Assembly (NCBI RefSeq): GCF_050947335.1
Contig: NC_134983.1
Span: 3,968,001-4,032,000 of the forward strand
Length of the DNA stretch: 64,000 nt
From: Megachile rotundata
Lineage: Eukaryota; Arthropoda; Insecta; Hymenoptera; Megachilidae
Direction: 5' to 3'
The stretch's first letter is position 1. Every line of letters starts with the position of its first letter. Under the pieces are notes generated by a model. That model ran no database searches. It was not told the origin of the DNA and saw only the letters and a program-made list of their open reading frames with translations. Both the position numbers and the translations under genes were made by a program. Shown in pieces: positions 12,386-23,559 of the stretch.

Positions 12386-14697
12386 CGTGGTAGACAAAGT
12401 GTTATGGTGTTCCGCCATTTTGGAGGCTTTAAATTGATAGTTAACTCCAAGAATTATTTCGTCAAGAAATGTAATAAATATTAACGATTATTTCACATAT
12501 ATTCACTAATTAATTTTGATGTATAGTTTATAACTTAATATTTAAGACATATAATTTGAAAATGAAGGAAGGGACGATGGAATATAAAAACTGTGGTACA
12601 GGGGCTTGAACGACAAGCCAATCGGGGCTAACTTTTGCAGTGAATGCTATATTAGTAGAATAAAAGTAATAATAAAAAGAAATAATGAAATAAAAAAGAT
12701 TTTGTAATATTTACATTACGTTGATTAGAAAAGCGCACACCGATTTAGAAAAATGTTTGTAATAATAGTGAATATTTTTTTTTACACTCAAGCTAAATAT
12801 AGAAATTATAAAAAATCTATAAAAGAACTGAATTGTGTTGTATTTGTAGGTTCTATTACGCCGAAAATGCAGATATCAAAACTTTATAGCATTTTTATTT
12901 GGCATCAAAACTTTTATACCTTGCATTTTACATTTCTTCCTATATTCTTACATTTTTAATTTTTAATAAAAAATTAATAAATACATAGAAAAAGATCTCT
13001 GTCACCTTTTTACATTTTTTCACAAAAATTTACAAAATATTTTATGATCTGTATAATGACGTAATCTTATAATGTAATTCAACAAATATGTTTATAAAAT
13101 AATGAGAATATGAAGCAAAATAAACGCAGCTTGATCCGCCATAAGCGACTACGGTGATGTAATTACTTTTAGTATAGCTATACAGAACAGTATTATAATC
13201 CTTTTATATTTAAAAGTTTTTTCCTCTGCTTTATAAAAAGATGAATTTTATCTCTTTCATAAATTGGTTGAATTCAAAGGGATATCAATATTTATGAAGA
13301 GGATAGTATAATAAAAGACAATAATATTAATATTAACTTTTTAATTACTTACTCTTCAGGTATAAAATTACAATATTATTATTTCGTTTCTTTTTTTATA
13401 TGAACATTCTGATATTCACAAAATATTCCATTTCGTTCGAATTCTAAAAGTTTCAAATCGTAACAAAATTCGTATTAAAATTGTATAACTATGTAAGAAC
13501 AGATATGCTCCTCAATTCGATAAAAACTCTTCTTTAAATTAAATGAAAAATAAAATATAATTTTTTAATTAATCGACATTAACAAAAATATGCTACCAAT
13601 TTATTAAGCTAAGGTGGTGAAGCAAGTATGCTAACATAATTTGTATAAATGATAAAGAATGGTACGATAATTAGTAAAAATAATAAACATATAAGTTTCA
13701 ATGGTAGTATGAAATAGAAAAGTTAAATTACCGCAGAAAGTATGAATCAGACGTCCCATTCATAATATGCTATGCATTGCGAAGAATTCAGTATATGTAA
13801 AAGATGATTCATACCACTGCTGAAAATCCTCTTGCACTTGTTTCTGGAATTTGTTTATTTATACTTATTTTCTTAAGAACTTTAACCAGCTTTAGGACAT
13901 AAATTTTCTCAGTCGAAACAGACCTAGGTTTTTCCAAATCTTGATGTCGCTGTTTTAAATAAATCGGATTCAGGAAAATATTAAGGAAACTTTGGAAATA
14001 ATTCAGATGATACTTTTTCATATAAAATCGCCAGTTTATCAATTAGTTGTAAAACTAGCATTGACGCTATATATGAAATGTATTACTATCATCTTTTTAT
14101 TAGAATCATGCGATGTTATACTGATTTCCGTGAAGTCTTTGAAATATTTCTCACGGACAACAGACAATTAAGTGTATTCGTAAAGCTAACATTCTTCTGT
14201 CAAAGTATGATGATTCGTTGTTATAAAACGTGTATGCAAACGTTATGTAAATAACAGTAGAAAGAATAGTAAGATATCTTATCTACATATGATGATTGAT
14301 TACCAGAAGGAAGTACATAAGTCAAACAATGTAACTTAAACAAGAAATTGCTTCTAATTTCTTAATAAATTCTTTGATTTGTACTCACTAAAATTCTACT
14401 TAAAAATCTATCTTAAAATAAAAATCAAAGAAGAAATAGTAGCTTAAAATTCTTGAGGAAATTTCAGAATACTGTTATGCTCCGATTTTGGCCAAATTTT
14501 GCAACCCAGCTGCTTTTTTCAAAAGGAAACATCTGTGGGAACGGCTTTTGACGATCCAAACGAAAATTTTTTACCATTCCAATATTATTCTGTATATTAC
14601 TGACGAGACAGGATAGTGTGCGAACTGTTGTGAACACAATCCGCATCTTCGAACCCACAGAATATATTGCAAATAGCATTTTCATGTTGACAGATTA
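12386..14697. other. Unassigned AT-rich DNA, 2.3 kb
   Basis: No supported feature. Frames at 13,809-14,042 and 14,464-14,685 show no family signature. Confidence 0.5.
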
Positions 14698-15652
14698 CAG
14701 GGTGGCTCACCACATTTTGCCATCTAGATTTACATCATTATTATTACTCATAGCAAACAATGTTTTAGATGAAGTTGAATGGTTTTGAGGGGGGCATATG
14801 TTAGTGGTATATTTTTTTTGTAGGTGGATGTGTAAAGAACATATGAAGATCATTAATGTTTTTTTAAATGGAATCATATATTTTTTATTGCATCAACCGA
14901 TACTCATCGTATTCTTTACAAAAAAATATTAATCTATTTATGTGAAAAAATCATTAGTTCAGGAGATATTTTAATTCTAACTTGTTAAGAAATCGTGACT
15001 TTCTGGTCAATATTATGAATTGCCCTAACTGGACAGCAAATATTTTTCCACATGCTTTGAGAGGTCACGTGTGACCAAACGAATTGTGAGTTTTTGTTAT
15101 GTTTTTGTTACGCAGTAATAATGAAATGTTGTCTCTGTTACGTCTCTAATACGATGAATACGATGATACAGTGAATTACCACTTTATATTGAAGTATCCT
15201 AAAAAAGAAAAGATAGACATGTTATCAGTTTATTTGGAAGCTGGGAAAAGTGCTACACATGCAGAAAGATTATACACTACGGAATGTTAGTAAGTCATTA
15301 ATTTCTCGATTCAGAAAGTATTCTGATGCAAGTGGTCGTCATATTGAACCTTGTCTGTAAATAGCATTAAAATTAAAATACCTTCTAAACTAATAATTTT
15401 TTCACATAAATAGATTAATACTTTTTTGTAAAGAATATGAAGAAGTATCAGTTGATGCAATAAAAAATATACGATTCCATTTAAAAAAACATTAATGACC
15501 TCCATATGTCCTTTACACGTCCACCTACAAAAAAAAGATATACCACTAGCATATGCTCTTCTCAAAACCACTCAACTTCATCTAAAACATTGTTTGTTAT
15601 GAGTAATAATAATAACGCAAATCTAGATAGCAAAATGTGGTGAGCTATCCTG
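14698..15652. mobile_element. TA-flanked foldback element (955 bp)
   Basis: Left arm 14,698-14,985 and right arm 15,366-15,652 are inverted copies, about 85% alike, starting CAGGGTGGCTCACCACATTT and ending in the inverted GGTGAGCTATCCTG. A TA dinucleotide lies on each side (14,696-14,697 and 15,653-15,654), the Tc1/mariner-type target. The 380-bp centre holds a coding remnant (15,192-15,350). Confidence 0.75.
15192..15350 (+). pseudogene. Remnant of a DUF4817-like helix-turn-helix coding segment
   Basis: Reads KYPKKEKIDMLSVYLEAGKS, then ATHAERLYTTEC, two stops, and after a frameshift SLISRFRKYSDASGRH. The pattern (EK.DM...Y......A.RLY, then a basic RF.K) fits the N-terminal helix-turn-helix called DUF4817 in insect mobile-element proteins. 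The rest of the protein is absent. Assignment from memory of the family pattern. Confidence 0.5.
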
Positions 15653-15654
15653 TA

Positions 15655-16698
15655 TATGCATGTGAATATACATGCACATATATCTATTGCACGTGACATA
15701 AGATGTCGTTGGTAAGATAGGAAATGATAAGAAAATGGTAACAAATTTTTTTGAATCTCAAAAAACCGAAGTCACGACGTTCCTAAGTTAATTAGTCTTC
15801 CGATGTAATTTGATGCATATCACAGTAAATTAAGCTAATAACATCACTGTTAATTGAATTATCACGAAAATGTGGTGATCATCAGACTCGTCGGTTAAGA
15901 AGATCTATTGTCAAAGCCGTCGATCAAAAAGAGTTCTATTTTTATGTGTGAACAAATGATTACTGTTTAAAGCAATCGTCGTTTGATCGTATTCAATTTT
16001 ATTTTAAAAACAAAATCGCTTACTATTCATTCTGTAATCAAACCTTAATTCAAGAACACGTGTTAAAAATTAAATTCAGAATCAAATTCAATAAAATTAG
16101 TTATTTTATAAAGTTATTAATTAATTGATTATTAAAATATAGGAAAACAATTCCTGCAAAAATGGGACAAGTGGAGCCACCTCTTCGGTGAATAGCTAAA
16201 CTACAGGTTCTGAAACTGTAGTTTCATTAGGTCTCACACATTGGAGCCGTGTGTATCGTTTTCAATTCAATTAATATAGTTGATTTTATTAGCTTAATTG
16301 ATTATAATATGAATCGAATTACACCGAGATGCAAGACCAATTTTTTTTTATCCCGGCGATTTCTTACGATCTCATGAATTTCAAGTCATTTCAAGTTACT
16401 ACATGATGTTATTGTATTCGGTTTTGTGTCATTTGTTGCTATAAGTGTAATGTTTAATATGTAGCTATGTATGATAACATATACTTAGTAATATAGAAAA
16501 TATTGTTCTTCCTTTTTTCGATATTTTAAGTATGCGAATACTTTTGCCCTTCACTGTGTTTTTTCTTGCAATAAATGGAGCTTATTTATAAAATTTGATA
16601 TTATTGAGAGCGTGGTAGTAGTGGGCTGTATTTCCAAAAATTTTCATGCTCCAAATTGGCTGAAATTACGTGAAACGGGTTTCTTTTTCGTAAATAAT
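15655..16698. other. Non-coding DNA with a hairpin cluster
   Basis: Mostly featureless apart from clustered hairpins at 16,171-16,254, described separately. Confidence 0.4.
16171..16254 (+). other. Cluster of four hairpins
   Basis: GTGG-AG-CCAC (16,171-16,180), CACC-N5-GGTG (16,178-16,190, overlapping the first), the perfect 9-bp stem AAACTACAG/CTGTAGTTT (16,198-16,224) and CACAC/GTGTG (16,235-16,253). Could be a structured RNA or the end of an old element. Confidence 0.3.
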
Positions 16699-18229
16699 GT
16701 TCATAAATAATGTTCGGGTAATACGTAATTAATTATTTTGTGTCAGCATTGTGATACGTACATGAGCCGCTTATGTCAATTCTACTGCACATGCAAAGTG
16801 CATGTTTCGGCATTTTGACGACGCAGTATGGTCCCTGAAGCATTTAGAAACAAATTTCTATTAGGATTTGATGCGTTTTGATGCCTAATAAAGCCAGAAA
16901 ATCAATTTTTGTCGAATTCGGTCTAAAACGGTACATGTGGCGCCATCTAGCGGCGAGCGGCGAAACTACGGAAAACTGAAATTTCGATTTTCTCCGAAAT
17001 TAGACAATTTTACATATTTCTGAGAGTCAGAAATTGGTCTGTGCCCTCTTTAGAATCTACATAATGCCACAAGAACCTCCTCAGAGCGCTAGAAATGAAA
17101 ATAGAAAAATAGTCCAAAACAAGGACTGAAAAATTGGCGTCCATCTAGCGGTGAAAGTTGGAACTACAAAAACATAAAAATGCGATTTTCTCGAAAATAA
17201 GCGAATTTTGAGTACTTCTGAGGTTCGGAAAGTGTTATATGATAGCATTAGGACCAAAATAACGCAATACAAATTTCATGAAAGCTTTAATAAAGAAAAT
17301 GAAAAAAATGTCATTTCATGGAGAAAATTTGTGGCGCCATCTAGCGGCGAAACTGCGAACTAAACCGAAGAACCGTATGTCCGACACGCGTTAGGGAGTC
17401 AAATAAAAATTGATTTTCTGGGCTTAATAGGCAATAAAATGAATATCTTATTTAACAAAAATTGCTTTAAAATGTTTAAAGAAGCCTACTGCGTCGTCAG
17501 AGTTGCGAAATAATACTTTTTATATTTTTCTTTAACGCGTGTTCAGATAAACGGTTTTTCGGCTTAGTTCGCAGTTTCGCCGCTAGATGGCGCCACAAAT
17601 TTTCTCCATGTAATGACATTTTTTTCATTTTCTTTATTAAAGCTTTCATGAAATTTGTATTGCTTTATTTTGGTCCTAATGCGATCATATAACACTTTCC
17701 GAACCTCAGAAGTACTCAAAATTCGCTTATTTTCGAGAAAATCGCATTTTTATGTTTTTGTAGTTCCAACTTTCACCGCTAGATGGACGCCAATTTTTCA
17801 GTCCACGTTTTGGACTATTTTTCTAGTTTCTTTTCTAGCGCTCTGAGGAGGTTCTTGTGACATTATGTAGATTCTAAAGAGGGCGCAGACCAATTTCTGA
17901 CCCTCAGAAATATGTAAAATTGCCTAATTTCGGAGAAAATCGAAATTTCAGTTTTCCATAGTTTCGCCGCTCGCCGCTAGATGGCGCCACCTGTACCGTT
18001 TTGGACCAAATTCGACAAAAATTGATTTTCTGGCTTTATTAGGCATCAAAACGCATCAAACCCTAATAGAAATTTGTTTCTAAATGCCTCAGGGACCATA
18101 CTGCGTCGTCAAAGTGCCGAAATATTGCACTTTGCATGCGCAGTAGAATTGACATAGGCGGCTCATGTACGTATCGCAAGGCTGCAACAATATAATTAAT
18201 TACTCATTACCCGAACATTATTTACGAAC
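16699..18229. mobile_element. Long foldback element with six CCATCTAGCGG boxes (1.53 kb)
   Basis: Two arms of about 690 bp are inverted copies around a centre at 17,463-17,464. Box positions are in exact register (16,940 with 17,987; 17,137 with 17,790; 17,334 with 17,593), so the inner 520 bp of each arm has no net length change. Each arm is built of about three 197-bp modules, each with a GCGCCATCTAGCGG-like box followed by GCGAAA.T..GAACTA-like sequence. The central spacer (about 17,396-17,530) is itself a diverged copy of the outer module. No transposase; the mirrored 63-codon frames at 17,081 and 17,655 are arm copies of one chance frame. Confidence 0.85.
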
Positions 18230-18288
18230 TTTTATGATCGCACCATGTAAATAATGCATTGCTGACCATTATTTAATCATAAAAGTTC
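18226..18288. repeat. 13-bp perfect inverted repeat at the right edge of the foldback
   Basis: GAACTTTTATGAT (18,226-18,238) and ATCATAAAAGTTC (18,276-18,288) bracket a 37-bp spacer. Confidence 0.6.
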
Positions 18289-18869
18289 ATAGACTGTGCT
18301 CAGAAAGTGAGTAATTAACGATTTTGCATACTCATTGTCGTGTATATTCCTCCCGCGCGACGCCCGCGCATGCCGCGAAGGAATAATTACCAAAAAACCA
18401 TATCCGCGTAGACTTTAATGCATTTAAAATTTTTTTTCTATGTCCATCTAGATGTACTTACATGCGCATGTGCGTGCGAAATTTGATGAGAATTGGTTGA
18501 GTGGTACAAAAGAAAAACGCGGACAAAGAAGTTACAAAGTCAAGTGTAAGAGCTTCGCTCGCCTTCGGCTCGCTCGCTCAATTACATAAATATAGAAATT
18601 GATTTTATCCACGGATGTAAAGGTAGTAAAAAACAGGCATTAATATTATCTACATGCAGGCAACAGATTCATGCGTCCTCTGATGTTACCATATTAAAGT
18701 TAGGGTTAGTTAGTTATAATTCATAAAACTGTAGTTTTAGTACCTTTCAGAACAAGTAGTTGGTAATCCTAGTTTCTAAGACGCGTGCGCCTAATTTTAA
18801 AAAAGAATGTTAGAAGCTAATACGCATAGGGACACCAAAAAAAACAGTTGAACATAGACAAAATTAAGT
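18289..18869. other. Non-coding DNA, partly repeat-like
   Basis: The stretch 18,460-18,580 (GATGAGAATTGGTTGAGTGG and a palindromic GCTTCGCTCGCCTTCGGCTC) looks like the end of an old transposon; family unknown. Confidence 0.3.
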
Positions 18870-19194
18870 TCGGAAATGCACCATTGTTTCTGGCTGTTTT
18901 TTATTTGAGGCCTGCAGTGCCCTCTTCTTTCGCCTATGGTGTGTGGTTGCACGACTGTCGCCATAGTCACTTTCGCTAAATAACTTTCTGTGGAAAGCTT
19001 GAACGCAATTTGCCGGTTGCTGAACAATCGAAGGGGATTCAAAGGTGAATCCCCGTGCAGTTTACTTGTTTCTGTCGGAGTCGATGGATTTCTGTAAGGT
19101 GGTTCTGATGACGATAGTTGTTAACAAAGAAAGAAAGCCGGATAAGTATTTGTTAATCTGTAGTAGTGGAATTGTGGACAAATGATTGAGTCTT

Positions 19195-20640
19195 CAGTTG
19201 TTTTTTCTAGTCACACGATTTATTGATTTATACTGTTTCAGTCCGTCTACGAAGATATTTTAATGCGTATTGTTCATCTTAATTTTGAAAAGTCTGTTCG
19301 AAATTCTCCCAATTATCTTCAAAAGGACCGGTATATGAAGCTTGTAATGCGACTTTGACTTATCGCAACAGACAAAGACGTATAAACAGGTATACAAATT
19401 TTTTAGAATAAATACTTTAATCTTTGAATGACTGTAAGAGTTTAACACAAGTCACGTGCGAATTCTACGTTTTTTTTTAAATATCTGAGGATTAGGTTGT
19501 AACTTTTAAAATTCAAAATTCTTGTATTTGTATATTAATTACGTATAAAATTTTGGCTGCAGAAAATGGAAGAGTTTTTTTGAAGCTGTTTCTTAAACCA
19601 AGTACCACTGCAGATAGGATCAGTATCCAGAGTTTGGCCCACAGAAGTGCAGCTTTTAATGTACATTGAAACTTTTTAATCAAATCATTCAGTTATGAGT
19701 GGTAAGTAGTAGTTCTAATTTTGTTAGCACCCACAGTTATCAAATTCTTTAAATAATTGTTTCAATTTTTGAGTCTTAGGTAATCGTTATTTTGATCGGT
19801 GTACTATAGTTGTTTATCCAATGGTCAAATAAGACTGTCATAATTGTTTCTACTGTCGTGCCCTTGAGAGAAATTGCTGCAAGCCACTTGGTGAAATAAT
19901 TGATAATGATTAAATAATATTGATAGTTATTAGTTGTTGGTAATGCAATTATATCTAAATGAACGTGATTAGATCTGGATTTAAGTATTTTGATATAATT
20001 AGGTCTATACTAGTCTATTATGTCGATAGACTTTGAATTTTTAGCATTAAATGCACTCATGGTCCAAGCAGTTGCATCCTTCTTGATATCAGACAATGCA
20101 AATTTTTCCCTGAATTAGATCAAGATGATTCTTCGATTAGGATGCAAGAGGTTACATATAATGTTAAAGACAGTCTTACGCAAAAATAGTGGTAAATGTA
20201 AATGGACTATACTATCTGTTACATTGCAGTAGAATTTCATATTTGACATGACTTCAAGTTTTTGAAGTTTTAACAAAGAATTATTTTATAGAAATTCTAT
20301 CAACTCTTTGTTGTTCACTTGCATTATTTGGACTATTTTAGGCTCGAGCATTTGTTGGTACTGAAATTGTATTCATTGATAAGAGTGTGTTAACGATTAT
20401 GTTGTTATGTCTCCTTTTACTATCACTAGTAAATTCAGATAAGAAATCAAGTTTTAAGTACTTTTAGTGAATGCATAAGTCAATGGCTTCTTATTTGTTT
20501 TTGCAATGAAGTGTCAAAATTCCAAGTAATGACAAAAATATTTGATGATAATGAAAATAGTAAGAAGCTTATGATTGTATGTACTGTATCGTTTTTCTCT
20601 TTTACTAAGTTTTCTGGAAAAGAAACCAATTTGACAATAC
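19195..20640 (-). pseudogene. Decayed Ty3/gypsy pol remnant: RNase H, integrase, GPY/F
   Basis: Read across stops and frameshifts on the minus strand. RNase H: GFFSRKLS, YNHKLLTIF, KKPLTYAF (20,457-20,635). Integrase N-terminal region: NLLHPNRR (about 20,140), zinc-binding cysteines lost. Integrase core: HVHLDIIALP (19,938-19,975) and NYFTKWLAA (about 19,880-19,910), later NKIRTTTYHS (about 19,700-19,728). The GPY/F module follows: VFVCCDKSK, YTGPFE, RLFKIKM, FVDGLK (19,215-19,390). Reverse transcriptase, protease and gag are not recognisable. Stops throughout make it dead; a basic tail may continue to about 18,870. Confidence 0.8.
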
Positions 20641-21560
20641 GAATCTCACAAGGGATAGGACTTAGTTGATAGACATTGATTTTAACGAAATTTTTATATG
20701 TTATAGAATTCGAAAAAATATTTGACACGTATTTTTTTTATCGGCGAATGTCCTCTTTGAAGTGGTGAATATAACCCTTAAAGTTAGGGATGATAAAGCT
20801 ATTTTCATAAATATTTCGGGAACTATTAGATTTAGGTAAAAAATTTAGAATGCGAATTTGTCTATTTTGGAAGGCCAATAATACGGCGTAAGTGAATTTT
20901 TGAAAAATTTGTTTGTTTAAAAAATATGTTAAAAATTAACATTTTGCAAATTTTTTTAATAATAAATTGAACCACTTTGATCAAATTTCACATACGTAAA
21001 CTACGGGTCCAAAGAAAAAATACTGATAAATTAGAATTTATAATTTCTCTTATGCAAGAAATATTATTATGGCCGGAGTTATACGTACATTTTATACTTT
21101 CCGTTCGGGCATGACTGATTTCTGTACAAAATATCCTGGCAATTGTATTATATTACGTTTTTATACTAATTTATTTAAAAAAGGAACTTAAGGGTCCGTA
21201 GATGCCCCTATGAAACATTGGGCCCGAGTGAGATATCCCGCCTGTCCCGCATGATGGGCGCGTACTGGTAGCAGTATTCGACGCACGAAAGAGCTAAACC
21301 CGTAAATTGTACATGTATAAACTGCAGTGATTTTATGATTAATTTAGGCTATTTAATTAAAGAATTATATCTGTTCATTGAGCACTGTACCACGTTTGTA
21401 AAAAAATATAGTAACTCTGAAAATATCTTATTTTTTTATAATCTCGAAAATTATGACTTTTATTTTAAAATGATCTTCTAAGCTATTATAAACGGAAGTA
21501 AATGTAAGGTTTTTTATAATCTAGTGAAACACCTTTTAGTAATTGTAATCTTTCTTTTTT
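20641..21560. other. Non-coding DNA between the gypsy remnant and the GC island
   Basis: AT-rich; 20,750-21,300 looks like unclassified repeat with TGGCCGGAGTTATACGTAC. Not coding. Confidence 0.35.
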
Positions 21561-22019
21561 AGATTCATCGAAACGATCAGTGACACTTGCCTTGAGAAAA
21601 TTGTATTTATCTTATGCTGAGGGATGTTCGATTACGTTGATGAGTTACCGTGTTGGTTCGCCTAGAGCTAGGAGAACTGAGTAATATCTGATGTTGTTAC
21701 TCTCAGTCTTCAGTCCAGAGATTTCAGTTTTCACGAATATCAACATGGCATGCTAAATATGGCAGCAAGTTGGGTTAGTGATTATTACGTATGGCTACTT
21801 TTTGGTGATCTTCCATGTTGAGTAGTTGTTCCTCGCCTTTTTTGGTTAGTAGGTGAGATTTCTTCTATTATTGTCACTTCAGTTGTAACAAAAATGTATT
21901 TCATTTGACGTATAACAAATGTATTGCAATTAAGTCCTGCAGCGAGTGTTAAACGAAAAGGCAATTTGACAATTTAATAATACCAACGAATGTATCACAA
22001 TCAGGTAGACAAGAGGTTT

Positions 22020-22650
22020 GTTCAAGTAACGAAAGTGTCTCTGCGCAATGACAAAAATGAAGTGAAGCCCTGGCCCCGGTGCCCTCGCTCATTTTATGTT
22101 TCATTCTCCTACGACGTCTTCTGGCAACCATGCCGATTTCTTCGAAATCTGTCACGTGCCCTCCATCGATTCTTTGCTCCGCGGTCATTCCTCTACGACT
22201 GAACCGCCGAACCTCGCGATGTCGCCCGCCCTTTGCGGCCGAGTCTACGCACCGCGACGCCGCGCGCCGATACCGATGTTGCGCTGGCACTTGCCGGCAT
22301 CCGCCATGAAACGGAGCGGTCCGCACCTTTGTACGCGTTTCTATAAAATTACACGTCAGGAGTCGTCGCCGAGGAATGTCTTTTTTTTCTGCCGAAGTGC
22401 GCACCAGGGTTCACCGATATTCCGCGGTAGATCAAATATTTATTAATTTGCGTTTTATTTGGAATTTCAGAGCATGTGTCATGTGCCACGTGCCACTTGC
22501 CACATGCCATTTGCCACGTGCACCATGCACGCGTACATTTCTTAGAAAATTAATTATTTATAGTCTTCGAGTGCGACCGATCTCGCAGCCAGCCGGAGCG
22601 CGGGGTAAGCTAGCTCGCTCCCGCTCGGGTTCTCACTTCTCTCGTGCGGA
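22020..22650. other. GC-rich island with CACGTG-bearing short repeats
   Basis: CpG-rich stretch giving several overlapping chance frames on both strands (up to 151 codons, Arg-rich), none with a known motif. At 22,473-22,530 about five 10-11 bp units (TGCCACGTGCCACTTGCCAC) include CACGTG twice (22,487 and 22,515). Could be a promoter-like island or part of a transposon. Confidence 0.35.
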
Positions 22651-23024
22651 GTAGCTCTCGGTGTTGTGGTGAGCACCACCACTCCGGAGGGGATTCTTTA
22701 TCCCCGGTGCTACGGTGATGTTTTTCATATTCAAACACTCATGATGCTCAAGGAATATGACTACAGGTTTCCCCGTGCACGTAGGGCTTCGAGACACGGG
22801 ACTCGCCATGCCTACTGCTCTTGATCAGTCGCCCTCGAAAACTCCGCTAATTTCATTGAATCGTCTGTATATCTTTAAATTCTCGTTTTATGCTCTGAGA
22901 TTCCTCGCTCGACCAGTTCTATCCGTAACATAAGTATTCTTTTGAATTGGAGGTTGTTGATGCCCCAGTTACTATCATAAGTCATAAACTTCTGAACACT
23001 TGTTACGAAAACGGCGTGTATGTG
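22651..23024. other. Non-coding DNA with two small hairpins
   Basis: GTGGTG-AG-CACCAC at about 22,666 and GGGGATTCTTTATCCCC at about 22,690. Possibly untranslated leader of the gypsy element. Confidence 0.25.
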
Positions 23025-23040
23025 TTAGGGTCACCAATTT
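23025..23040 (-). other. Possible primer-binding site and LTR edge of a gypsy element
   Basis: On the minus strand ...GACCACA is followed by AATTGGTGACCCTAACA. A TTTGGTGACCC-like sequence after an LTR ending in CA is common in insect gypsy elements. It has the right strand and order for the pol remnant at 19.2-20.6 kb. The LTR itself and its partner were not confirmed. Confidence 0.3.
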
Positions 23041-23559
23041 GTGGTCTCTTGTAGTGACTGATACACAATAAAAGTCTCACAATTCCAATAAATTAAATAC
23101 TCATTTAATATAAGAAATGTAGTCGTAAAAATAGCGTGTTAATAGCGATCATAATACCGGGATGCGTACACTATCGCTAAGCTCAGAAATTTATAATTGT
23201 CTTTTAGTTGTTTTATGGCATGATCGTTGTCTTGAGATTGACATCACCGATACTTGATGAGCTAAGGTACGATCTGCAGTTTAGCAATTTTACGACCTGT
23301 CCTATAGCATAGAATATTGCTAAATGCTTCCAATTTTTGAAATTAATTATTTTACAATAAACATTTATTTCTTTTTTTTTTAATTGATTGACACGGTACT
23401 AGTACAAGTACAAAGTAATAGTACAAGTTAATATAAAATTCAATTATAAATGAACGTTAACTTATGTTTTGATGTAGTTTCTCAAATCATCTTTCTAATA
23501 CGTAAAAAGAGATATAAGTCAGCCTGGTTTTAAAAATAAATCTGCGATCGCAAAGATTT
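23041..23559. other. AT-rich DNA before the R1-clade element
   Basis: May include a decayed LTR. No coding feature. Confidence 0.35.

Noticed and set aside
17081..17846. Two nearly identical 63-codon frames on opposite strands
   Set aside because: They are the same chance frame in the two inverted arms of the foldback element.
21949..22404. 151-codon Arg-rich minus frame in the GC island
   Set aside because: GC-rich DNA opens frames on several strands here; composition-driven, no domain recognised.
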